Positions 23,790 to 30,415 of a DNA stretch of 35,515 nucleotides are shown here, piece after piece. The stretch lies in contig JAFLDE010000039.1 in the NCBI GenBank assembly GCA_017302655.1, forward strand, positions 1-35,515, given 5' to 3'. The notes under the pieces are model-generated. The model was not told where the DNA came from and searched no databases. It saw only the letters and a program-made list of their open reading frames with translations. The number at the start of each line of letters is the position of its first letter. The stretch's first letter is position 1. This stretch comes from Burkholderiales bacterium (GTDB lineage: Bacteria > Pseudomonadota > Gammaproteobacteria > Burkholderiales > Burkholderiaceae_C). The translations under genes were made by a program, and so were the position numbers.

Positions 23790-24782
23790 ATGCGCCTCCA
23801 ACTGACTTTCTCCCTTGTCGCTCTGCTGCTCGGTGTCACCACGGGCGCTCGCGCCCAGGCCACAGCGCCCGCCTTGCCGGCTCTCGGTGTCGAGTTGCGT
23901 GGCGCCACGGTGTCGGGTGTTTCGTCCGGCGCCTACATGGCCTTGCAGATGCAACTGGCGGTGCCTGAGCGGTTTACGCAGGGCGCCGCTGCCGTGGCGG
24001 GCGGGCCGCCCGGCTGCGCGGAGGGTTCCGTGTTCAAGGCCATCGGCCCCTGCCTGGGCCGAAGCAGCATCGACACGGCCTCGCTGGTGCGACAGGCGCG
24101 CGAGCGATCCAGCGCCCAGCAGGCGCCGCTCGAGCCCTTGGCCAGCACGCGCATCTACCTGTTCGCTGGCGCCAAGGACGGCGTCGTCCAGCCCGCCACC
24201 AGCCAAGCCGCCCAGGCCTTCTATGCCGAACTGCTGCCGCAGGCGGCGGTGAAACTGGAGACGGGCGTGCCCGCGGGTCATGGCTGGGTGGTGGAGCGGG
24301 CCGGCGAAGCCGCCGACTGCGAGCGCATGTTGGCCCCGCACCTGCGGCCCTGCGGCTTCGACCTGGCCGGTGCGCTGCTGCAGCACTTGCTCGGGCCCCT
24401 GAAGCCACGCGGCGGCGAGGGCGAGCTGCTGCGCTTTGACCAAGGTCCCCATGCCAGCGCGCAAGCGGCGTTGGGTGAACAAGGCCTGCTCTTCGTGCCG
24501 GCCGCCTGCCGTAGCGAGCGGGGTTGCCGCGTGCACGTGGTGCTGCACGGCTGTCAGATGAACCTCGACGCGATCGGCGATGCCTTCGCCCGGGGCAATG
24601 GTTTGAACGAGTGGGCGGCCAGCAACCGGCTGGTGCTGCTCTACCCGCAAACCGGCTCGAAGGCCGTCAATGGCTGCTGGGACTGGTGGGGCTACACCGG
24701 CCCGCAGCATGCGAGCCGCGATGCCCCGCAGATCGCGGCCATTGGGGCCATGCTCCAGCGCCTCGCCGAAGTGCCGCGTTAG
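23790..24782 (+). CDS. Exported poly(3-hydroxybutyrate) depolymerase-like esterase
   Basis: 330 aa. The signal peptide (residues ~1-24) ends at ARAQA. The lipase box G43-V-S-S-G47 (Ser46) is close to the N-terminus, an Asp follows in AGAKDGVVQP (~130) and a His in PAGHGWVV (~163). The oxyanion-hole segment VHVVLHGCQMN comes near the C-terminus with NGCWDWWGY. This order (lipase box before oxyanion hole) is the permuted type II catalytic domain of PHB depolymerases. It would cut PHB or oligomers outside the cytoplasm or in the periplasm. No substrate-binding or linker domain is visible. It begins 28 bases after the bufferin operon and may share its transcript. Confidence 0.78.
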   Translation: MRLQLTFSLVALLLGVTTGARAQATAPALPALGVELRGATVSGVSSGAYMALQMQLAVPERFTQGAAAVAGGPPGCAEGSVFKAIGPCLGRSSIDTASLVRQARERSSAQQAPLEPLASTRIYLFAGAKDGVVQPATSQAAQAFYAELLPQAAVKLETGVPAGHGWVVERAGEAADCERMLAPHLRPCGFDLAGALLQHLLGPLKPRGGEGELLRFDQGPHASAQAALGEQGLLFVPAACRSERGCRVHVVLHGCQMNLDAIGDAFARGNGLNEWAASNRLVLLYPQTGSKAVNGCWDWWGYTGPQHASRDAPQIAAIGAMLQRLAEVPR

Positions 24783-24786
24783 GAAT

Positions 24787-25161
24787 TCAAGCGCCGTTGC
24801 AGCCCGCGCACAGACCGTACAGGGTCAGCTCGTGGTCTTGCACGGTGAAGCCGGCCGGGGCCAGGCGGGCGAGATTGCCCGGGCAGGCGTGCACGTCGAA
24901 CACGCGCTGGCAGCCACGGCATTGGAAGTGGTGGTGGTGCTGGTGGCCGGCGCGTTCATAGCGCGGGTTCTCGCCGGGTAGCTGCACCACCTGCAGCTCT
25001 GCCGCCTCCACCAGGTTCTTCAGGTTTCGGTAGACGGTGGCCAGGCCGAGGCCTGGCACGTCCTGCTGCGCCAACTCCAGCACTTCCTGCGCCAGCAGGG
25101 GGCGGGCGGCGTGATCGACGGCGGCACGGATGGCGGCGCGTTGGCGGGTCGAGCGTTCCAT
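24787..25161 (-). CDS. zur: Fur-family regulator, probably the zinc uptake repressor Zur
   Basis: 124 aa from ATG 25161 (ATG 25167 also possible; a longer reading upstream has no ribosome binding site). The N-terminus is a winged helix (RQRAAIRAAVDHA, then LGLATVYRNLKNLVEAAELQ, the DNA-recognition helix of Fur proteins). The dimer domain has the His-rich HQHHHHFQCRGC metal site and the closing LCAGC, giving the two C-x-x-C structural zinc pairs. The adjoining divergent operon (COG0523 GTPase, metal-binding ABC components, His-rich outer membrane protein) points to Zur rather than Fur or PerR. Stop is 5 bases from the convergent depolymerase stop. Confidence 0.85.
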   Translation of the reverse strand: MERSTRQRAAIRAAVDHAARPLLAQEVLELAQQDVPGLGLATVYRNLKNLVEAAELQVVQLPGENPRYERAGHQHHHHFQCRGCQRVFDVHACPGNLARLAPAGFTVQDHELTLYGLCAGCNGA

Positions 25162-25198
25162 GGGCATGGATTGTCGGATCAGGCATGAGGGCCTGTTA

Positions 25199-25230
25199 GC
25201 ACCACGGTAAGCGCTGGCTTCCCGTGGTGC
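25199..25230. repeat. Perfect 9-bp inverted repeat in the zur leader
   Basis: GCACCACGG, 14-base loop, CCGTGGTGC: a perfect stem 38-69 bases upstream of zur and about 75 bases upstream of the GTPase gene. It has no T-run. It could be a regulatory stem in the zur 5' UTR or an operator-like element; I found no second copy in the window. Confidence 0.5.
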
Positions 25231-25253
25231 CAACAAGCCATAGTGAGAAGGCA

Positions 25254-25293
25254 TTCGCATGTTCATTTAGAATTGATGCGAAAGCAATCTCAT
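25254..25293. promoter_or_regulatory. Candidate Zur operator region between zur and the zinc-uptake operon
   Basis: This is the AT-rich part of the divergent intergenic region. TTCGCAT (25254-25260) and ATGCGAA (25276-25282) form an inverted pair with a 15-base gap. The second arm is part of an 18-base imperfect palindrome, ATGCGAAAGCAATCTCAT (25276-25293), 12 of 18 positions symmetric. It lies 10 bases before the GTPase ATG, where a Zur dimer would block transcription or initiation. The assignment rests on position, symmetry and the flanking Fur-family gene; no consensus comparison was possible. Confidence 0.5.
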
Positions 25294-25303
25294 TAGAACG
25301 CCC

Positions 25304-26515
25304 ATGCGACCCTTGCCCGTGACGGTGCTGTCCGGCTTCCTCGGCGCCGGCAAGACCACCTTGCTCAACCACGTGCTGGCCAACCGCCAGGGCTTGCGCG
25401 TGGCCGTCATCGTGAATGACATGAGCGAGGTGAACATCGACGCCTCGCTGGTGGCGCAAGGCGCCGAGAAAGCCGGCGCAGCCTTGCACCGCACCGAGGA
25501 AAGGCTGGTCGAGATGAGCAACGGCTGCATTTGCTGCACCTTGCGCGAGGACCTGCTGCTGCAGGTGCGCCAGCTGGCCGAGGAAGGCCGCTTCGACCAC
25601 CTGCTCATCGAGAGCACCGGCATCGGCGAGCTGCTGCCGGTGGCCGCCACCTTTGACTTCACGGACGAGAACGGCCAGTGCCTGAACGACGTGGCGCGCA
25701 TCGACACCATGGTCACCGTGGTGGACGGCCACAACCTGCTGCGCGACTTCAGCAGCCGCGACCTGCTGGCCCATCGCGGCCAGGTGGCCGCCGAGGAAGA
25801 CAAGCGCAGCCTGGCCAGCCTGCTCACCGAGCAGATCGAGTTCGCGAATGTCATCGTGCTGAACAAGCTCGACCTCGTCAGCCCCGAACAGCGCGAGGAG
25901 CTGCATGGCCTGCTGATGGCGCTGAACCCGGGCGCGGAGATCGTCGAGGCGGTGCGCGGCAACGTGCCGCTGGATCGCCTGCTCGGCACCGAACTGTTCG
26001 ACCTCGAAGAGGCCAGCGAGCAGCCCGGGTGGGCGCGCGCGCTGGAGGGCGAGCACTTGCCCGAGACCGAGGCCTATGGCATCGGCAGCTTCGTGCTCAG
26101 CAGTCGCGAGCCCCTGCATCCCGAGCGCTTCGCCGCCTTCATGGAGATGCCCTTCGCCGGCCTGCTGCGCGCCAAGGGCTACGTCTGGCTGGCCAGCCGG
26201 CCCGACTGGGTGTTGGCCTACAGCCGCGCCGGCCATGTGGCCACCCACGAGGCCATGGGCCGCTGGTGGGCGGCGGCACCGCGCGAACGCTGGCCCGCGC
26301 CCGGCACGCCCGAGCGAGCCGGCATCGAAAAGAACTGGCGCGAGCCGCATGGGGACCGCCTGAACGAAGTGGTGTTCATCGGCCGAGAGCTGGATCGCCC
26401 GGCCATCGAAGCCGCCTGGAAGGCCGCGCACCTGAACTTCACCGAGACCCGCAAGGGCCGCGCCCACTGGGCGTCGCTGCCCGACCCCTTCCCGCAATGG
26501 CAGGCCACGGCCTGA
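25304..26515 (+). CDS. COG0523 G3E-family GTPase, putative zinc chaperone
   Basis: 403 aa. GTPase motifs are clear: Walker [13 protein letters not shown] (residues ~9-20), MSEVNID switch-like segment, the metal-binding [16 protein letters not shown] (C-x-C-C), [14 protein letters not shown] and NKLDL. The C-terminal half contains the CobW_C domain ([10 protein letters not shown], then W-x-x-x-P-rich loop). Zur-regulated COG0523 proteins such as ZigA/ZNG1-like enzymes deliver zinc to essential clients when zinc is scarce. It is the first gene of the operon facing zur, 36 bases before the outer-membrane gene. The function in zinc is inferred from context and family. Confidence 0.88.
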   Translation: MRPLPVTVLSGFLGAGKTTLLNHVLANRQGLRVAVIVNDMSEVNIDASLVAQGAEKAGAALHRTEERLVEMSNGCICCTLREDLLLQVRQLAEEGRFDHLLIESTGIGELLPVAATFDFTDENGQCLNDVARIDTMVTVVDGHNLLRDFSSRDLLAHRGQVAAEEDKRSLASLLTEQIEFANVIVLNKLDLVSPEQREELHGLLMALNPGAEIVEAVRGNVPLDRLLGTELFDLEEASEQPGWARALEGEHLPETEAYGIGSFVLSSREPLHPERFAAFMEMPFAGLLRAKGYVWLASRPDWVLAYSRAGHVATHEAMGRWWAAAPRERWPAPGTPERAGIEKNWREPHGDRLNEVVFIGRELDRPAIEAAWKAAHLNFTETRKGRAHWASLPDPFPQWQATA

Positions 26516-26551
26516 GCGCCGCCCGATCTGCCCTCAACCCAAGGAACAAAC

Positions 26552-27700
26552 ATGAAGAAGACCCCGTGGATCGCCACACTGCTGCTGCTGGCCAGTGCCA
26601 CCAGCCTGGCGCAGGGCAAGAAGGACAGCTGGCAGTTCGGCGGCGTGTTGGACATCACCCACACCACCCGTGCGCTGGAGCTTGGCGCTCGCGACCAGGG
26701 CCTGCAGCTCGGTCACAGCGACCTGTCAGCCACCGGCCCGGTGGGCCCCTGGCTGCGTGCCTACCTGGGTGCCGTGGTGGAGACCCACGATGGCAAGCTG
26801 GAGAAGGGTATCGAGGAAGCCTTCCTCGAAACCACCGCCTTGCCCTACGGCCTGCGTGCGCGGGCCGGTCGCTTTGCCTCTCAAGTGGGCTACCTGAACC
26901 AGCAGCACCAGCACGCCGATGACTTCAGTGAGCGGCCGCTGCTGTACCGGGCCTTCTTCGGCGGGCACTGGAACGATGACGGCGTGCGCCTGAACATGAC
27001 CCTGCCCACGCCCTTCTACTGGATGGTGGGTGGCGAAGCCTTCCGTGGCAAGAAGCTGGTGCCCGAGACCTGGGACCGTGTGAAGAACCCGGGCATCGCC
27101 ACCTTGGTCACCAAGTTCGGCGGTGACCTGGGCCGCTCGCAAAGCTGGCAGCTCGGGCTCTCTTACATCAAGAGCCGGCGCGTGGCCGCCTTGGAAGAAG
27201 AGCACGAGCATCACGACGACGGCGACGAAGGTCATGAAGAAGGCCACGAACACGAGCATGGCCATGGTGCCGCCTTCAGCGGTCGCAACACGCGCATGCT
27301 CGACTTCACCTGGAAGTGGGCACCCAGCGGCAACAACCGCGAGCAGCAGGTGCGCGTGAGTTTCGAGACCGCCCGCATCACCAAGATCAATCCCTTCGCC
27401 GGCAAGGGCGACACGCACCGCGCCAACGCGCTCTCGGTGGTGTGGCGCTTCCACCCCTCATGGGAAGTGGGCGCGCGCACCGATTCGCTGACCGTCGCCA
27501 TGCCGCACGACGATCACTTCCACAAGGGCCGTCTGCGCGAGGACGCGCTGATGCTGGCCTGGAAGCCCTCGCACATGCAGGCGCTGCGCCTGCAGTACAG
27601 CCGCCAGCGTGATGCCCAGGAGTTCGAGCACCCCAGCAAGCGCACGCTGCAACTGCAGTGGGTGCTCGCCTTCGGGGGGCATGGTGCGCACAGCTTCTAA
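26552..27700 (+). CDS. Outer-membrane beta-barrel porin with metal-binding loop, zinc-locus associated
   Basis: 382 aa. Signal peptide MKKTPW...SLAQG (residues ~1-21). The mature protein is a porin-like barrel, closing with a strand ending in a C-terminal Phe (VLAFGGHGAHSF). Residues ~215-238 are a long acidic, His-rich stretch (HEHHDDGDEGHEEGHEHEHG), probably an extracellular or periplasmic loop that binds zinc; smaller His clusters occur at NQQHQHADD and PHDDHFHKG. It is too short for a TonB-dependent receptor and lacks plug motifs. Position in the operon suggests it brings zinc across the outer membrane. A good AAGGAAC precedes ATG 26552. Its stop lies 20 bases inside the next gene. Confidence 0.72.
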   Translation: MKKTPWIATLLLLASATSLAQGKKDSWQFGGVLDITHTTRALELGARDQGLQLGHSDLSATGPVGPWLRAYLGAVVETHDGKLEKGIEEAFLETTALPYGLRARAGRFASQVGYLNQQHQHADDFSERPLLYRAFFGGHWNDDGVRLNMTLPTPFYWMVGGEAFRGKKLVPETWDRVKNPGIATLVTKFGGDLGRSQSWQLGLSYIKSRRVAALEEEHEHHDDGDEGHEEGHEHEHGHGAAFSGRNTRMLDFTWKWAPSGNNREQQVRVSFETARITKINPFAGKGDTHRANALSVVWRFHPSWEVGARTDSLTVAMPHDDHFHKGRLREDALMLAWKPSHMQALRLQYSRQRDAQEFEHPSKRTLQLQWVLAFGGHGAHSF

Positions 27701-28565
27701 GTGCCTGGCCGCGGCACTGCTCTGCGTGAGCAGTGCCACGCAGGCCTTCACCGTCTTCGCCTGCGAGCCCGAGTGGGCAGCGCTGACCCGGGTCCTGCTG
27801 CCCAGCGCCAAGGTGTTCGTGGCCACGCACGCCGGTCAGGACCCGCACCACATCGAGGCCCGCCCGAGCCTGATCGCCCAGCTGCGTTCGAGCGACCTGG
27901 CGGTGTGCACCGGCGCCAGCCTGGAGTCCGGCTGGCTGCCCATGCTCCAAGAGCGCGCCGGACGCAAGGTGCCGCTCTTTGAAGCGGCCGACCACGTGGA
28001 GCTGATCGATCCTCAACCTGGTGCCATCGGCAGCCCCTGGGCGGGCGACGTGCATGCCGAGGGCAACCCGCATCTGCACGCCGACCCGCGCAAGCTGCTC
28101 GAAGTGGCGCTGGCGCTGAGCACCGAACTGCAGCAGCGTGTGCCGGCTGAAAAGGCGGCCATCGCCCAGCGCGGGCAGGTCTTTGAATCCGCGTGGCGCG
28201 CAGGCATCGCGCGGTGGCAGGGCCAGGCCGCGCCGCTCAAGGGCAAGCGCGTTGCGGCGCAGCACAGCAGCTTCGGATACCTGTGGCGCTGGCTGGGCAT
28301 CACGCAACTCGCCGACCTGGAGCCCAAGCCCGGCATGGCGCCCACGCCCGGGCACTTGCAGCGCTTGCTGGATGGGCTGAAGAGCCAGCCGCCGTCGGGC
28401 ATCGTGTTGACGAGCTACCAGGATCCGCGCGCCGGGCGTTGGCTGCAGGAGCGGCTGAATCTGCCGCTGTTGGTGCTGCCCTCCACCGTGCCAGAGGAGG
28501 CCGGTCAGGACGGCCTGATTCTCTGGATGGACGGACTGCTCGCGGCGCTTGGCGGGCTGAAGTGA
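27681..28565 (+). CDS. ZnuA-like zinc/manganese ABC transporter substrate-binding protein
   Basis: 294 aa from ATG 27681, overlapping the porin end by 20 bases. Signal peptide residues ~1-22 end at ATQA. The cluster A-I metal ligands are visible in order: His in GQDPHHIEARPS, His in GNPHLHADPRKL, His in AAQHSSFGYLWRWLGI, and Asp in TSYQDPRAGRWLQE. Unlike many ZnuA proteins, it has no His-rich central loop; that feature sits instead in the neighbouring porin. It should bind Zn2+ in the periplasm and deliver it to the permease, whose ATG shares one base with its stop. Confidence 0.85.
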   Translation: MVRTASKCLAAALLCVSSATQAFTVFACEPEWAALTRVLLPSAKVFVATHAGQDPHHIEARPSLIAQLRSSDLAVCTGASLESGWLPMLQERAGRKVPLFEAADHVELIDPQPGAIGSPWAGDVHAEGNPHLHADPRKLLEVALALSTELQQRVPAEKAAIAQRGQVFESAWRAGIARWQGQAAPLKGKRVAAQHSSFGYLWRWLGITQLADLEPKPGMAPTPGHLQRLLDGLKSQPPSGIVLTSYQDPRAGRWLQERLNLPLLVLPSTVPEEAGQDGLILWMDGLLAALGGLK

Positions 28566-29299
28566 TGGCGGAGTTGTGGTTTCTGGCGCCTGCCGCAGCA
28601 CTGCTGGCGGGCTTGCTGGCCCTTGCGCCGCTGGGGGTGCAGGTGCTTCGCCGTGGCGTGGTCTTCATCGACCTGGCTGTGGCTCAAGCCGCCGCCGCGG
28701 CGGCCCTGGGCGTGGCTGCCTGGGTGGAACACCCCGGTTGGTGGATCGCTCAAGGCGCCGCCCTCTGCGGCGCGCTGCTGGCGGCAGCGCTGGTGGCCTG
28801 GCTGGCGCGGCGCGCGCCAGCTCAGCGAGAGGCGCTGATCGGCCTCGTCTACGTGGCTGCAGCCTGCGCGGCCTTGCTCACGGCGCGTAGCGACCCGCAT
28901 GGCCGGGAGCGCATGGCCGAACTGCTGGCTGCCGATGTGCTGTGGGCCGGTTGGCCGCAGGCCGGCGTGCTGGCCGCCTGTGCGCTGGGCGTGGGCTTGC
29001 TGCAGCGTTGGCTGGCGCAGGATCGTTGGTTCTTCCCCTCCTTCGCGCTGGTCACCAGCCTGGCGATGCCCGTCCTGGGGCTCTTCGTCGTTTTTGCCCT
29101 GCTCATCGCGCCTGCGTTGTGGTGGCGGCGCAAGCCAAGCACTGCGATGTTGGGTGCGAGCCTGGCGCTGGTCCTCGGCCTGGGCATCAGCGGCGTGCTG
29201 GATGCCCCCAGCGGCGCTTGCGTGGCGCTGATGCTGGCCCTGTTCGGAGCGCTCAGCGCCTTCAGGCGATCGGCCGCACCGCCTGATCTTCAGCCGTAG
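28565..29299 (+). CDS. ZnuB-like metal ABC transporter permease
   Basis: 244 aa, about eight transmembrane helices. It has the features of the ABC-3 permease family: PLGVQVLRRGVVFIDLAVAQ (cytoplasmic coupling segment preceding the Ala-rich helix), LLAADVLWAGWPQ, and VTSLAMPVLGLFVVFALLIAPA near the C-terminus. It should form the inner-membrane zinc channel with ZnuA and a ZnuC ATPase. No ATP-binding gene is encoded in the operon or elsewhere in this window. The gene starts at ATG 28565 (TGATG with the preceding stop) and overlaps the convergent amgK end by 10 bases. Confidence 0.85.
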   Translation: MAELWFLAPAAALLAGLLALAPLGVQVLRRGVVFIDLAVAQAAAAAALGVAAWVEHPGWWIAQGAALCGALLAAALVAWLARRAPAQREALIGLVYVAAACAALLTARSDPHGRERMAELLAADVLWAGWPQAGVLAACALGVGLLQRWLAQDRWFFPSFALVTSLAMPVLGLFVVFALLIAPALWWRRKPSTAMLGASLALVLGLGISGVLDAPSGACVALMLALFGALSAFRRSAAPPDLQP

Positions 29300-30342
29300 G
29301 CCTGCTGCGTGACGCCCGGTCGCAGCCCTTCCAGCAGCGGCAGCAGCGGCGCCAGTTCACGGTATCGGGTGGCCGTCTTGACGGCGTAGGCGAAGAAACG
29401 CGGCAGGTCGTCGGCGTAGTGGGCCTTGCCGTCGCGGTGTTTGAGGCGGCAGAAGATGCCCAGGATGCGCAGGTGGCGTTGCAGCGCCGTCCATTCCATC
29501 AGGCGCCAGCAGTCGCCGAAGTCCGCGCTCCAGCCGATCCCGGCGCGGCGGGCCGCCTCCCAGTAGCGCACCGCCCAGTCGAGCTCCTGGGCCTCCTCCC
29601 AGCTGATGAAGGCGTCGCGCAGCAGCGAGACGAGGTCGTAGCCGGCCGGGCCGTGCAACGCGTCTTGGAAGTCGAGCACGCCGGGTGGAGCATCGGCTGC
29701 CAGCGGCTGCATCAGATTGCGCGGCATGTAGTCGCAATGCACCAGCACTTGGGGCTGCTCGGCAAAGGCGCGCACCAGCGCGGCGCACACCGCCTCCCAG
29801 TGGCCACGCTCGCGCTCGCCCCACTGGATCCCGTGCTCCCGCTCGACACACCAGACGGGGAAGAGATCCAATTCGCGGCGTATGACCTCCTCCGAGTAGG
29901 GCGGCAGGCCTTGGGTGGGCGCGCCCGCCTGCAAGCGCACCAGGCTTTCGATGGCGGCACGCATCAAGCGGTCGGCCGCACGGGCATCGCCCGCTGCCTG
30001 GGCTTGCTGGAGTGCGGGCAGGTAGGTGTGCTGCCCCAGATCGCTGAGCAGCAGGAAGCCCTGTGCGCCCTCCTGGGCGTGGCAACGCGGGGCCAGCACC
30101 TGGGCGGCAAGCAGCCGATCCATCACGTCCAGAAAGGGCGTCAGCTCGTTGTGGGCGGGGGGCGCGTCCATGACCACGTAGGAATCGCCCTGCGCATTGC
30201 GAACCCGCCAGTAGCGGCGTGGGCTGGCGTCCGAAGCCGCCAGTTGCAGGGACTCCAGGTTCAGCGCCTGGGGCAGGGTGGGCAGCCAGGCGCGCAGCTG
30301 GGCTTCGCGGGACGCGTCGAAGAAGGTGGGGGTGGGAGGCAT
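29290..30342 (-). CDS. amgK: N-acetylmuramate/N-acetylglucosamine anomeric kinase AmgK
   Basis: 350 aa aminoglycoside-phosphotransferase-fold kinase. SDASPRRYWRV is the glycine/Ser loop, the catalytic segment reads VLVHCDYMPRNLM (H-x-D-x4-N) and the metal segment VLDFQDALHGPAGYDLVSLL (D-F-x-D). These, and the length, match AmgK, which phosphorylates the anomeric hydroxyl of MurNAc/GlcNAc in the peptidoglycan-recycling bypass that leads to UDP-MurNAc and fosfomycin resistance. It is divergent from lptD, a conserved arrangement in betaproteobacteria. The partner uridylyltransferase gene murU, usually just downstream, is not here; znuB-like sits convergent instead. Confidence 0.85.
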   Translation of the reverse strand: MPPTPTFFDASREAQLRAWLPTLPQALNLESLQLAASDASPRRYWRVRNAQGDSYVVMDAPPAHNELTPFLDVMDRLLAAQVLAPRCHAQEGAQGFLLLSDLGQHTYLPALQQAQAAGDARAADRLMRAAIESLVRLQAGAPTQGLPPYSEEVIRRELDLFPVWCVEREHGIQWGERERGHWEAVCAALVRAFAEQPQVLVHCDYMPRNLMQPLAADAPPGVLDFQDALHGPAGYDLVSLLRDAFISWEEAQELDWAVRYWEAARRAGIGWSADFGDCWRLMEWTALQRHLRILGIFCRLKHRDGKAHYADDLPRFFAYAVKTATRYRELAPLLPLLEGLRPGVTQQAYG

Positions 30343-30415
30343 CGGGGCGCTGCGGGGCAGAGCGAGGAACGCTGCTGCGGATAATCAAGGGTCGAAATTC
30401 TCCCCTGCGCCGTTC

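Noticed and set aside
26552-27700. TonB-dependent ZnuD-like receptor
   Set aside because: Only 382 aa with no plug domain or TonB box; a smaller porin-like barrel fits better.
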